Below, one piece after another: positions 44,795 through 57,039 of a stretch of 64,000 nucleotides of DNA. The stretch is from the NCBI GenBank assembly GCA_001986395.2, contig MQVO02000046.1:97816-161815 (forward strand). Reading direction: 5' to 3'. This DNA is from Irpex lacteus (Eukaryota > Basidiomycota > Agaricomycetes > Polyporales > Irpicaceae). Each line of letters starts with the position of its first letter. The stretch's first letter is position 1. Below the pieces are notes generated by a model, which saw nothing but the letters and a program-made list of their open reading frames with translations, searched no databases and was not told where the DNA came from. The position numbers were made by a program, and so were the translations under genes.

Positions 44795-46189
44795 ATGTCG
44801 CAGACCATCCCCAAGACGATGAAGGCGCAAGTTCTTCAGGCGAGCAAGACGATCAAGGTCGAAGAGGTGCCTGTCCCCGCCGTCGAAGACGACCAAATAC
44901 TCGTTCGCGTCACGGCCGTTGCTCTAAACCCCACCGACTGGAAACGTACGTACCTCTCGCAACGACACCACTTGGCTCTCCACTCATCCTTAATCTATAA
45001 CAGATATCGAATACTTGACTGTCCCGGGGACGATCTGTGGCTGCGAGTTCACAGGCAACGTCGTTCAGGTCGGAAAAGGCGTCACAAAGTTCTCGGTTGG
45101 CGATCTCGTTGCTGGCCTTACCCACGGGTCGGCCTACACAGACAAGGGAGCTTTCGCGGAGTATGCGACGGTATTTGAAGATCTCGCGTGGAAGGTGCCT
45201 GACAACGTCACGGCGGAGGAGGCAGCTACTATGAACGTAGGGTGAGTGATGTCGCGCTATTCCCGTGTATAGACTCGGAGGTCACTTACGAGCTCTCACG
45301 CAGGCCACTCACGGTGCTTCAGTCGTTTTACCACCCCAGCGCGCTCGCAATCCCTACTCTCCCAGCCAAGATCGAGCAAGAACAGTGGATTCTTATCTAC
45401 GGAGGCAGCTGTACGTGCACAATCGTCGAGTTATGTATGCACGCTCACGCATATATTCACTTCTTTAGCTTCCGTTGGACTGTTCGCCATTCAATTGGCT
45501 AAGCTATCTGGCTTCAAGGTCGTCACCACCGCCTCCCCTCGCAACTTCGACCTCCTCACCAGCCTGGGTGCAGACGCCCTATTCGACGTACGTATCCATC
45601 CAGCTACCTCCAGTCACCACTTTATTCTCAGTGTGTGTTGTATTCATCAGTACCGTGACCCGGAAGTCATCAGCAAGATCAAGACTGTCACGAACGACTC
45701 GATCCACCTCGCTCTCGACTGCATCTCAACCCCCTCGAGCGAAACGCTCACTCTCAAAACATTCGCGCCCGGACCAGGAAAGCTGCACGTCCTCACCTTC
45801 CTCCAATCAGAGGACATACGCAAAATCCGCGAGGACGTGACCATCTCCGGTACGCCTCTCCCTCCCCCTCCCTCCCCTCTCTCCTCTACCCTTCCCTTCC
45901 CACAAACTAACTGACAACTGACATCCTCGACTTGACTCTAGTGTCTCTTCTGTACACGGCTAACGGTGTAGCCTTCACAATCGCAGGCCACCACATCCCC
46001 GCCTCACCTGAAAATCGCAAGCAGGTAGCCGACTGGCTCGCGGGTCCGTGGGTCCCGCTTGTCAAGGAGGGATTGGTCAAGCCGAACCCTGTCAAGCTCA
46101 TGCCGGGTGGGTTGGAGGGTATTGCGGAGGGCTTGGAGTATATGAAGGCGGGGAAGAACAGCGCGGAGAAGTTGGTGTATAAGATCTAG
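44795..46189 (+). CDS. Zinc-independent medium-chain dehydrogenase/reductase (enoyl reductase/quinone reductase type), 353 aa
   Basis: Exons 44795-44945, 45004-45241, 45304-45410, 45469-45587, 45651-45849 and 45942-46189 join in frame. The N-terminal GroES-like domain has MKAQVLQASKTIKVEEVPVP, ILVRVTAVALNPTDWKHIEY and CEFTGNVVQVGKGVTKFSVG. The NP-TDWK motif replaces the Cys-His zinc ligands, so no catalytic zinc is expected. The nucleotide-binding domain has YGGSSSVGLFAIQLAKLSG and VVTTASPRNFDLLTSLGAD, a form usual for NADPH enzymes. The C-terminus has AGKNSAEKLVYKI. Length is normal for trans-enoyl reductase or toxD-like members. No polyketide synthase or other biosynthetic gene lies nearby, so a general detoxification or quinone/enone reduction role is more likely than a cluster role; this is inference. 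Confidence 0.9.
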
Positions 46190-46805
46190 GCGTTTGGTTG
46201 TGGTGTGTCGTTGTATCTCTAGGTTGTGAATACTAAACGAGTGATGTTAGTGTTACGAAGGCTTTCTCCATTCAAGCTCCCGCTGTTGAACACAAATGCC
46301 GCAAGTTCGATGTGTCCGTCAAGACCATCACGCCCCAATTACGCTCGTGCTCGGGTGTCACCAGAAACCAGTGATGTCGACGCCTTAAGTCCGTCTCTTG
46401 AATGATAAGATGCTTTGACGGGCGATCGACGTTCAATATACTTACGCTGAGCAAGGTTCGTAACGTGCTGCGCTGATCAGCATCATCAACGTTTACTATG
46501 AGACCCCATACTTCTCTTGTTTCAGTCCTGGAGGCTGTTCACGATCAACCTACTTTGATTGACGTGCAGCTCTAGACAAGCAACGGAAGACGTAATGGCG
46601 TTCGTGGGGTATGCGCATAAAGCCTCGCTACGACGCTGCTAAGAAGGACTGTGAGCAGGCCTCCCTCGTCCCATCGGCAGACATACGTATTGTGTTTAGG
46701 TGCGTGAAGTGATTCGACATGACACCTGCGATACTAATGTTCACCACGAACTCGCTTTGTAGATCCTTCACCCACGTCAGACGACACATTTCGACGTACC
46801 CCGCC

Positions 46806-47094
46806 ATGAACCACTTTCTCCGCCTGCCATCCGCTTTCCTCCTCGCACTCCTTATCCTCGTTACCTCCGCAACTGCGGCCCCCGTTCTAGCGCGTCAAGT
46901 TCCCGACATAAACATCTCGAATGGAAATAAGCAAGGCTCGTTCGGCGCAGGAGCACCAATCAACAAAGCCAGCACACCGTCGAGCTTGACCCAGTACGTA
47001 CATAGGATTGTTTCGTTCGTGCTGTTAAATGTTGCTGACTAGGACGCCATCAACTTGTAGAGTGTTCGGCGGCTTCAGAACCTCGCGAAGGTAG
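46806..47094 (+). CDS. Very small secreted protein 1, 73 aa
   Basis: Exons 46806-46993 and 47061-47094 join at a phase-2, 67-nt intron. The signal peptide is MNHFLRLPSAFLLALLILVT, cut near SATAA. The mature part is about 48 residues: PVLARQ, DINISNGNKQGSFGAGAP, a short Ser/Thr linker, SLTQ, then VFGGFRTSRR from exon 2. It has no cysteine. It shares PVLARQ, D-I-x-I-x-NGNK-x-G-x-FGAGAP and LTQ-x-FG-x-FR with the paralogue at 47654. An Arg in LARQ could be a processing site, giving a short secreted peptide. Function unknown; effector or signalling peptide are possibilities only. Length and composition alone would be weak evidence; the conserved paralogue and splice site support it. Confidence 0.78.
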
Positions 47095-47653
47095 ACATCG
47101 TCGCGGACTGGTCTTCCCTACAGGCAACGATGACTGTGGTGTATCATTATCTTTGTGGTCAATATAACATTGCACGATGCCCTAGTGAACATGCTGTCGA
47201 TACTATTTATGGTTGTCGAATCCGCTTATTTTGCCGTTTACAAGTCGACACAAGCACTAGCTGTGTGAGCGACGTCTAAACGATGCTCCTTCGATAAGAC
47301 CCACGGAGTGCTGCGCTGATTGACGACGTCAACTTCTGCTATGAGATTCGAGTCCGTGCCCACTTACTTGTGTTTCAGTTGTGAAAGGCCGCTGACGGAA
47401 CGTCATGATCTGCCTCCTTTGACGGCCAGGCTATTCGGGATGATCAATACGGACGTAACGGTGCCCCTTGTGTCAAGCATATAAAGACTCGTACCGCGAT
47501 GCGAGAGACTCCGAGCCGGTCTCCCACTTTCTTAGAGTATTTACGCAGATCACTTTTGACGATTTTGAAGGTACGTGGGTAACTCATGACCCGGTATGCT
47601 ATCATATTGACAATATCATTAATGATACGTCCAGAACGTTCACTTAGCACAAG

Positions 47654-48011
47654 ATGAGCTACCTCACCAGGATGTCGTTCTTGCTCTACTTGACTGTCTT
47701 AATCGTGGCTGTTTTCGCTGCCACATTATTTGCAATACCCGTCCGCTCAAATCTTCCTGTTCTTGCTCGTCAGCCTATGGACATCGCGATCGATAATGGC
47801 AACAAGTTCGGAGCGTTCGGCGCAGGGGCACCATCCTCCGTTTCGAGTAGCTCGTCGGGATTGACGCAGTACGTGCCTACATTTCACGTTGCCTCTTTCG
47901 AAGAGGTATGTTAGGTTTCACTCATTCACGTTTGTTCTTGTCCGTAGGTTGTTTGGTAGCTTCCGAAGTTCACAAGATGAACGCTACGAAGGATCGTCTA
48001 GCGATATATAA
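47654..48011 (+). CDS. Very small secreted protein 2, 92 aa
   Basis: Exons 47654-47868 and 47948-48011 join at a phase-2, 79-nt intron in the same codon (the Gln of LTQ) as the paralogue at 46806. The N-terminus is hydrophobic (MSYLTRMSFLLYLTVLIVAV), with a second possible start at Met7. The mature part holds NLPVLARQ, DIAIDNGNKFGAFGAGAP, a Ser-rich linker, GLTQLFGSFRSSQ and a longer acidic end than its paralogue. No cysteines. Probably secreted, function unknown. Confidence 0.78.
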
Positions 48012-51000
48012 TGTATTATCACCTGGGGTGAATATAACTTCGAAATCCACGCGGTCAAGTACGCACAGATTCCGAGTCGTGAATCGGCGCTTTGCACTCA
48101 AAGTTGCTGTCAGAACCACTGTCATAGGTATGAAGACTCCTCGTGGTCTCTGAATTCGAAGACCGGTGTCTTAACGGAAGATCCGATTGGACACTGCGGG
48201 GGAGAAGTAGAGAAACCGAGCCTCGGTAAGATCTGCATGTTCGCCTTGAGAGAGAGACCGAAGTGCTTTCTTACCTCAGGCTATATTGGGAGCACCAATC
48301 GTGAACCGTGTTATTGACACAAACTGTCACGATCGGTCGAAGCACTACCATGCATGCCAGTGCTCTTGCTGTCTGACCCGTCTCCGTAGCACCAGACAGC
48401 TGTGTTCTCAGAACGAGGATGATCCAATAAATGGTCGCCGAACGTCTATTGTTCTCGCATCGTAGATCTCGATCATCCCGTCTATACCGTCGGGACAAAG
48501 AAGCACTCACTTTCATTTTGGGACCTGAACTCGGCGAGGTCCACGTTCCTTGCGCGGTGAAATCACAGAGGATACCAAATGAGCGCATGCTGCCTACTGC
48601 GTAATACTTAACGGGCGTACTAGGATCACCTGCAGGCTGCAACGAGTGGTTAGGTCAAACTCCCAGCCCTAACGGGACCGAGCAAGCCTATGCAGCAGCC
48701 CAGGATCCGCGATTCATGATGTGTGGCGTCGGACGATGTTTCTACCCCATCTGGGCGGCGTAGTCATTGTGGGTTGTTGGGGCTGGTTTGCGCATAGAGG
48801 TGCTCGCTTGTGTGCCGAGATTATTGATCTCGGGAGAGCTGAGAGCTGAGAATGAAGCGAGAATGCACGATATTGGAGAGCAGTTGAAAGCGAAGTGTGC
48901 ACTATGACAGGCGGTGTCGAGCATAGTCCTCCAAGCTTGTTTGCTTGCTATCTGCGACGTGTAAGCTCTGGTTGCCGTGAGAAGTCTAGTCGAGCATGGC
49001 GTTAGAATCTCAATGTATTCAATCAGTAACTTACGAACAAGCATTTTCCTTGTTATTCCCTGAGCACCGGTCTGATAAAGGCACGGTTGACTGAGTCGGG
49101 CAGAGGAGCACGAGGTTTCTGTCAAGGTGATGTTATGGGATCACTTGATGTTCGCGAGAACGTTGCGCGAGGCTTCTAGGTCCTAGAATATGTGGTCGAA
49201 TTGACATTTGTATCAGAACGTCCTTTCTCACCAAAAGTACGGGAGCAGTCGTGCAACGAGATCATGCATTAATCACTGTATCACGCCATCAAGCGGTGGA
49301 AACACTATATCCGCTGCTATAGACAGTTCAACATGCGCTTTCACCCTGTGGAAGATGTTAGCAAACGGTGAAATCATGAGCCTCAGCGGTAGAAAAGAAG
49401 GAGGGGGAGATGAGGTGTGATCTCGTAAAGTTAGCACGGAAGAAGGAAACTCTCACTGCAAATTCGTCTTCTCGTTATAAGGCTTCGAGGTATTCAGAAG
49501 CTTATGTGGTGGACACACACGATACTGCTGACACTGCTTCACGTGTCGAATCACCTCTCGAATTCCGTATATCTGCCCTTCACAGTTCTGTTACACTGTT
49601 CGATAGCCGTCATGTCACCGAGCTGGATAAATTTGGATGGGGGGCTCGGCCATCGAAGGTTACTCGCCGCGTGGGAGGCCAGCCACCGGGTGCGTGGGTG
49701 ACGAGATTCTGATTTTTGAAGTAGTAGATGCAGATATCAGCAATTACGGCGCAGACCTGGATCGTTGCGAGTTACTGTCTGTACACTCACCTCAATGTAC
49801 CTCATCGACTTCTGATGAATTTAGTCTTGTATTTGACTGCCGCACGTACATCCTCGGCATTATCGTGCTCGTAGGAGGGTAGACTGGTGATCTGTTCCTA
49901 TCCCACTTCCGACGGCGTGACCGTACCCGCATTACACAGCTGGACAAGGGTGAGTATGCTGTCAAGCAGCAGCGTTTCCGGGGTGCTTCGGGCTAAGCCC
50001 CGAAGTTCGTGGGCCGTATGAGCGCAGCAATAGCAGTGTTATTAGTGCAGCGAGAGAGGGCCAGTTGGTCATAACTGTGTTTGCTCTCACAAGTCAGACC
50101 GTTCAGGTCGAAACCGTACTGCCGAGATGATATCTGTTTCGCACGCATCCCGGTCATCATGATGTCTGCTATCTCAATGAAACGTAGTTTAGAATCAGCT
50201 TGTTTCGCAATCATAAATGGTTACCTTGTGCACATATGAGCATAAGAGGATGATCTGGTGTTCGTCTTGAGTGACCGGGCGCTCGCTTCCTATGGCAACC
50301 ACATGACCGTGAGAACTATTCTCAGGAAGTAGGCCGAAGCCACCGAGCCTGATTTCAACCTCGCCATCTCAGACGACTAAAACCACGAAGACGTACTGTG
50401 CGTATGACCTATGGTATAAAATGTCCTGCAGTGAAGATAAAAGTTGTCACGCCGTGTAAACGGACGCGCTAAGGCTAACGTTATCCAATTGACGGTATGT
50501 TATATCGTCATCGACGTCGATAGCGTGGAACCATGCTCGGAAGGAGGTTGACTAATCCAAATCGGTACGTTGCATGGTTCGCTCAAGATGCATCATAGAC
50601 GATCTAACGCCATTTCCAGCATCTCTTGTGTTGTCTATGTGGCGACTCGTAGTTATCTGCGTTGAATCGTGCTGTGCATTTTCACCTACCGGAACGGTAC
50701 TTCGCTCTAAACCGCTGCACATAGCACGCGTAACGTCTATGTATGTGAAGATAGTTTTTCTCGCCACAAAGTGCGATCAGTCGTAGGTGCGAGTTTCCAC
50801 GTGGTCACTTTGGCAGATGTTATGGCAGTTAACGAACATCATTCCACCCGCTTCCCATGCATGAAACTAGCTCGCCTTGGACAGACTTTCCGCCTTATGC
50901 ACGCGAATGCAATTCTGTGCCAATGACGGCGTAAAATGCCATCCGAAGCCTAACGATAACTGGACAAAGGACGCCGGAGTAAAGAAGCAGGTCACATCGC

Positions 51001-51733
51001 ATCATCCTGGTATGTCGTCGTCGTCGAGACTGACACCGTAGAAGTGCCCTGAGCGGGACTCTATCTTTGAGAGTAGAACCAAGCAATAGAGCCCTCGAAG
51101 CCATTGTCCTTGATTCTCATCAGGCCAGAATTCGCTGTTACGGCAATCTCTGCAAACTTCCTTATGAACCATTCGTCTTCACACGGCTTGATTGCTTAAC
51201 CGCTCCAAACATCCAATCTGGATGGCACAGCTATGATGTCCCACTGGTAAGTCTAGAATACATGTCGAATTTGTCGATCTCACGGATGGACATCACGGGT
51301 AGGAATGGCATACTCAAACAAAGTCCGCAATATGGCAGTTGTAGACCAGCCATGATCCAGCGCCAATGTTATCTGGGCCGAATTCACGTCCCCTGGGTGA
51401 TCCCAGACTTACCCAATACTGTTCGCTATGCTCGGGTCTGACGTGACTTATTGATAGGACGGGTGCTCTCAATGAACGTAAATCTCATCACCCCTGCGGA
51501 AGCGCACATAGCTTTCGAAGGATCGGAGGAGCCTTCATCGCCCCGACATCTGCTTTATTCCGGCAGCCGACATATGTCTTACGCATCAGTCATGATCAGC
51601 GTGAGCTTTCCGTGGACTACAAATACTCTCGTTTCCCGCGTATTCCTTCATAACCTATCACTTGTCCCCCTCCCCATCGCCGTGTACATATCGCCTCATA
51701 CACTGTACATTCTCACCTTATTCGACGTGCACC
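48012..51733. other. 3.7 kb without a supported gene
   Basis: Frames of 60-127 codons occur on both strands (for example minus 48642-48271 with a hydrophobic stretch, and plus 51067-51441), but none joins to a neighbour by good splice sites or shows a family motif. It may hold decayed genes. No strong repeat was seen. Confidence 0.3.
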
Positions 51734-53832
51734 ATGACTACCAACCCGCCACGAACACAGCACCTCGCTAAGACCCCGCTCTTCAGCTCGCCAACCCATG
51801 GTCTATCTCGGGTGGACAGGACGAAAGTCTCCTATGAACGGGCACGAGCGACGGTGCAAGCCTACGGTACGTGTTCTCGAAAGCATCGCGGGAGATGCGC
51901 TGTCTGATCTCACGAATCTTGCGTCCATCAGAACTAACGATGGACGACGTCCTGACCCTGTCACCCAAGTTCTGGGAGCTGCATCAAGATCCCTTGATGG
52001 CACTGGACGGTGCTGCCATGACCCTGACTACGATTCAGGTCAATCTTACCGCGGGAACAATCTCGCGACATGCCGTGCACAGACCGGAATTGGTTCCGCT
52101 CGTGGAAGACTTGCTCGCATTTCGAAAACAGTACGTTTCCTTCATTGCGTTGTCGAGAGGCGGATAACTCATGTCGATTTCGTGCCGTAGTGGACAATTC
52201 CTCATGACAGAGGTTGGTCATGGTCTCGACATTGTCAATATGGAAACGACTGCGACAATGCAACCATCCGGGGAGTTTATTCTCAATACGCCGTCGTCGC
52301 AGGCTGCGAAGTAAGCGCTTCTCCCGGTGGCCATCTCTTTGATGTCAATGCTTACCAATGGATGTAGGTTTATGCCCCCGACCATCCCAGCGGGACGGCC
52401 TACCGTCGCTGTGGTATGGGCTCGCCTCATCGTCGGCAGCGAGGATCGTGGCGTTCGACCCTTTGTCGTCTATCTCAATGACGGAAAGCAAATGTGCACG
52501 GGCATCAAGTCCAAGTATGTCGTTCTGCGTGCTTCACATGAACTTAACTCACTCGTGTCACACAGATTGTTACCAGAGCGTGGCGGTCCGAACCCTGTGA
52601 ACCACGCTATCACGACCTTCGAGAACGTACGACTTCCGTCAACAGCTATTCTTGGCTCCACCGAGGCCAGTAAGAACTCCAAGGCAGCCCTGAATCAGGC
52701 CATCTGGCGAGTGATCACTGGTACTCTCGCCATTGGAAGCATGGTCCTACCGGTCATGAAGGCTGTTGCAACAATCGGTACCATGTACAGCTTGCGCAGG
52801 CACGTCGGTTCTCCGGCGAACAGGATTCCCATCATGCACTTCCGCACTCAACAACTGCCCATTCTCACTCTCACGGCCCGGATATATGTCATGGAAGCCT
52901 TCCAGCAGTGGTGCACCGCGATCTTCAGCGACACAACCGTGGACTCTCGAGTTAGACATGCGGTTGCAGGTATCTTCAAAACCACTATCACCGAGCTCGC
53001 GAACGCGGGAAGCATTGCCATATCCGATCGCTGCGGCGTTCAGGGCTTGTTCGCGCACAACCAGCTAACGACTCTGCACGTAAGCCAAGGTTTTTCTCTT
53101 TTCTTGCATTTCCCAGAGCTGACAGCACCTGTTAGAATGAAACGCGAGGTGTTTCTATTGCGGAGGGCGACGTCTTGGTGCTGTCAATCAGTATGCCCTT
53201 GTTCTCTGACGTCTTCGCTGTACGCCACAGACTGACGATCTCGTTTTCTAGAATTGGCCACGGAGATGCTACAGGGGCAGTATAGCGTGCCGAGTCCTAA
53301 GGACCCGAACAGCCTGCTCGCGTCCCACGAGCTTGGCCTCTTTGAAGAAAGCCGCGCCGTCCTCTCGAGCTGCTCTCACCATAGAAGTAACGAAGTTAAC
53401 CGCCTCGTCCTCCCTCAATGCCAAGCGATAATCGAGGCTATGGGCCATCGCATGGCGTACGAAGCTGCCGTTGCCGCCGGTGTCCAGAAAGACCTCATCG
53501 ACCTATACGTCGCGAGCGTCGTCAAGCTCGACCTGGCATGGTACAGCGAGAACGCAGGGTTCGGTCGTCGCGCACTGGCCGAGCTCGAGACCAAAGCTCT
53601 TGACGCCGTCCTCCCGCAACTCGGCTCGCTTGTCGGCAGGATGGGAATGGAGCCGTGGATTTCGTCGAAGATCGTCTCGGACGAACGATGGGACGCGTTC
53701 GTTGCGAGTCTCCCTGTCTTCGACGGCAACGGACACGTTGTTCAAGAACCCTCAGCTTCGACCAGGGTCCACGCTGCAGGTGAGAAGACGGCTCCGCCTC
53801 GCGCGCAGGAGATGGTGAGGTCTCATTTGTAA
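51734..53832 (+). CDS. Peroxisomal acyl-CoA oxidase/dehydrogenase-like protein, 582 aa
   Basis: Exons 51734-51866, 51932-52130, 52191-52310, 52368-52514, 52566-53079, 53136-53190 and 53252-53832 join in frame. Family marks: LSPKFWELHQDPLMALDGAA near residue 55, GQFLMTEVGHGLDIVNMETT with TELGHG-type flavin/substrate-loop text, RGVRPFVVYL, PNPVNHAITTFENVRLP and a long helical C-terminal domain with EAMGHRMAYEAAV. Family members are FAD enzymes that start beta-oxidation of acyl-CoA. The last three residues, SHL, fit the peroxisomal PTS1 signal, supporting the oxidase assignment and the absence of a further intron at the nearby GTGAGG. Substrate chain length cannot be told. The canonical 650-700 residue oxidase is somewhat longer, so a basidiomycete side family is likely. 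Confidence 0.88.
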
Positions 53833-54320
53833 AGAAGCGACAGCAGCACACGAGGAGGAGCTCTCCAAAGACGGGTCATTGGATACCCTGCGTGGTCTCG
53901 GATTCGGATGGGATTTGTTACCAGTACTATTCACCTACGTCGTTTGATTTACATCTTACATTTGTTATAGCTCTGCTTTTTTGCATATCTGTCGTCCATT
54001 TTTTGGATTATTTGTAGAGTAAAGTCGTGTGTACGATAGACGATAGATACCCCAACCCCAATGTACGGAGCCTTCGTACATGTAATACGTATGTATGTAC
54101 TTAGTTGTCCATGAAATAATGTTGTTCTGGCCCTTTGAATTCGCAGACCCTGGTGCGTTTGACAGCTCGCAGCCGCTGAGGCAAATACACGAAGGTTCGC
54201 GAGAGACGCCATCCTCCCGCGAGAAGAAGCTCTGACAGTACAAGGACAGGATTCGAAGGTACGATCCTCACGCACTCGCATTACGTGCGGACTTACGTAG
54301 GTAAGAGCCTCTTCGAATTC
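53833..54320. other. 3' flank of the oxidase gene, AT-richer
   Basis: No gene seen. An AT-rich tract at 53935-54020 is a likely 3' UTR and polyadenylation region. Confidence 0.35.
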
Positions 54321-54324
54321 GATG

Positions 54325-55450
54325 AAAGAGCAGCAGACCACATACCACGTTAAGCTTAGTGCCTGGGATTCTTACATGGCCCGGGGCATTGAGTACGAAT
54401 ACTGCGCATTCATGGGCTGGATGCGTCATGACGGCGTGCAGAAGATGAACACGAAACTGCTGCGATACGAATTTAAAACGAAGAGCACTTGCGAGTTCAA
54501 TGGAAGAGCCCTACCAAAAACACATACTGTACTGCGTTCAGTTTAGTGCCTGGGTTTCTTACATGGCCCGGTTTATTGAGTAAGACCAAGAATACTACTA
54601 CAGCTGCACATCCATGGCTGGATGCGTCATGACCATGACGGCGTACAGAAATACGAAAACGAAGAGTAGCACATATCACATACTACTTACGCTAAGCCTC
54701 ACATGGCCATAAATGAGAACATCGCACATTCATCGGCTAGATGTAAGTTGACGTTCTGCAGAAAAGCAATACGAGAACGAAGAGCAGTAGACCATTGGCT
54801 CATACTACGTTAAGCCTAGTGCCTGAGGGGGAGGCTCACATGCTCACATGCCGCCTATTCATCGGCTATGTAGATGCATATGGAATGAGCATGACGTCCT
54901 GCAGAAAAGAAATGCGAGGACGAAGAGCAGCAGCAGATCAGTGAACCACATATCAAATACTAGTACGTTAATCAGTGTTCACATGGGCAGAAACGAGAAA
55001 TCGCTGCACATCGATTCATCGGCTATGTGAACGTATATGTAATGGCCATGACGTCCAGCAGAAAAGCAATCCGGGATTGGGATACGTCCGGAGAACCTTT
55101 TGAACTCGATAGAAGTGCAGCCAACGGCATCACATAAGTACTACAGTACGTCAAGCTTAGTGTCTGAGGGAGAGACTCACATACGTCAGGTGTATGTTGC
55201 CCATTCATCGGCTATGTAGATGCATATGGAATGAGCATGACGTCCTACAGAAGAAGAAAAGGCGACTCGGAGAAGTTGGGCAGAAAGCAATGCGAGAGCG
55301 AAGAGTAGCACATATCACTTACTACGCTAAGCCTCACATGGCCCGGGGCATTACGAATGCTGCATATTCACATATTCATCGGCTATCATGATGTAGATGC
55401 ATATGGTTTGGTACTAGTCATGACGTCCTGCAGAAAAGAACCATAAAATA
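54325..55450 (+). repeat. Diverged tandem repeats, about six units of 150-210 bp
   Basis: Units share CATTCATCGGCTATGTAGATGC-type text (first 20 bases vary little), CATGACGTCCTGCAGAAAAG, GCGAGAACGAAGAGCAG, CACATATCA and GTTAAGC.TAGTGCCTG. Copies can be followed from 54340, 54540, 54690, 54820, 54970, 55130 and 55320. None holds an open frame across the unit. The array lies between the oxidase gene and ribosomal protein S2. Confidence 0.8.
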
Positions 55451-55789
55451 CGATACGAAGCGGGATTCGCCTCTGAACTCACATCTCCACTGCCAGTAAA
55501 AGGAACTCGCGACCAACGATTTGCGATCTCGAATCTCAACGATCTGGACAGACTACTTCAAGTTAGTCACTAGCATCGCGAGACATTCACATACTAATAG
55601 TCGGTATCGGTCGGTACACATGGCGAGACCGAGACCGAACGTACTACGTCGGCCAAATCAGCTGGAGTGAGTGACGCACATCAGTAACTTACCCGGGGCA
55701 AGGCAAAGCAAGGCGATCGCGAGAGGTTGACGTTGAGATTTCCGCATCGAAAGTCACTCACATGCACCGTACAACTTACAACTCGGGGC

Positions 55790-56075
55790 CATCATGAATT
55801 CACGAGTACGCGATGCTACGGCCGCAGGCAGGAAACCTCTGACGTGCATGACGATCAGGGCTGCATACAGTGCAGTGATGTGTACGTGAAAGACCCGTGC
55901 AAGGTGGGGTACTTACATGATGGTGATCCCTAGGATGCTTTCGTGCAACTAGAGGCAATCACGAATGTACAAATCCTCCGGTGCGCGATGCGACGACCTA
56001 CGGGACGAACAGGGCTGATGTATGTGGAAAACCGTGCAGTGGGATTGGGACGTATAGACCCTAGAATGCTTTCAG
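55790..56075 (+). repeat. Pair of shorter direct repeats
   Basis: 55800-55945 and 55975-56075 share GCGATGC.ACG, CAGGGCTG, ACCCTAG(A)ATGCTTTC-type ends and CCGTGCA. They follow the larger tandem array and differ from it in sequence. Confidence 0.45.
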
Positions 56076-56138
56076 ACGGTACATGTGAATACAAAGAAAA
56101 ACAGCAAAAAATGCGACCCGGGGGGAGAGAAGAAGAAT

Positions 56139-56784
56139 CTAGTACGCCTTCTTGCCGGCAGCAAGCTGGAGGTGAGCGCTGTGCTCGTCGTACGGGAACT
56201 TCGAGGGCGGGATCTCTCGCCAGAGATCGGGGGTAAGGAATGCGTATGTTTTGGTAATCTATGCGCAGAAAATCGATTAGAGTTAGAGAGTTGGATTGAG
56301 GAGGAGAGGAGAGGGAGAGGTGTACGTACGGCGACGAAGGTGGCCTTCAAGAAGTTACCCATAGTTGCCGTTGAACCCTTGGACTGGGTGTAGCAGTCCT
56401 CCACACCAGCGAGCTGGAGCAACCGTTTCGAGGCAGGAGCAGCAACGAGACCGGTACCACGGGGGGCAGGGATAAGACGGCACATAACGGAGCCGACCTT
56501 TCCGCTGACCTTCGACGGGACAGTGTGCGGCTCACCGAGGTGGGCACCCCAGTAGCCTCTTCGGACGGGGATGACAGAGAGCTTAGCGAGGATGATGGCG
56601 CCGCGGATGGCGGTGGCGACTTCCTTGGCACACTTGACTCCGAGACCGACGTGTCCGTCAAAGTCGCCGATGGCGACGAAGGCCTTGAACCGCGTGCGCT
56701 GGCCTGCACGGGTCTGCTTTTGCACGGGCATGATCTTCATGACTTCGTCTTTGAGCTTGGGGAGGAAGAAGTCGACGATTTGGT

Positions 56785-56824
<40 letters not shown>

Positions 56825-57039
56825 CGACTTGATCTTGCCGTCCTTTACGAGACGACCGAGCTTGGTGACGGGAACCCTGGAGAGTGTGATGTTTGGTAGA
56901 CTTCGAGGATGAGCAGAGGTTGTACGCACCACTCCTTCTCCTCGTCCTTGCGACCGCCACGGCGAGGTCCCCTGCGACCACGGCCTCTGTCACCACGTCC
57001 ACGTCCGAATCCACCACGTCCGCGTCCAGCGTCAGCCAT
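56139..57039 (-). CDS. RPS2: 40S ribosomal protein S2 (uS5), 258 aa
   Basis: Exons 57039-56930, 56876-56330 and 56258-56139 join in frame. The N-terminus is the eukaryotic Arg-Gly repeat tail ([20 protein letters not shown]), a methylation target in known orthologues. It is followed by [82 protein letters not shown] and [15 protein letters not shown]. The last exon gives [16 protein letters not shown] and a C-terminus AAGKKAY. The protein lies at the mRNA entrance of the small subunit and helps decoding fidelity. Length is normal. It is divergent from the antiporter gene, with 351 bases between the start codons. Confidence 0.97.

Larger units (their letters stand above)
46440..48011 (+). repeat. 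Tandem duplication carrying two small secreted-protein genes
   Basis: Upstream segments 46465-46580 and 47305-47430 are alike (GTGCTGCGCTGAT, then CTATGAGA..C, TTGTGTTTCAG-like text and CTTTGA..G). The two following genes are paralogues with the same intron phase. The offset is about 845 bp. Confidence 0.65.

Noticed and set aside
44795..53832. A biosynthetic cluster built on the MDR reductase and the acyl-CoA oxidase
   Set aside because: No backbone synthase, P450, methyltransferase, transporter or regulator lies between them; 3.7 kb of the gap has no gene.
54325..55450. CRISPR-like repeat array
   Set aside because: Units are 150-210 bp and diverged, with no constant short repeat and unique spacers, and the genome is fungal.
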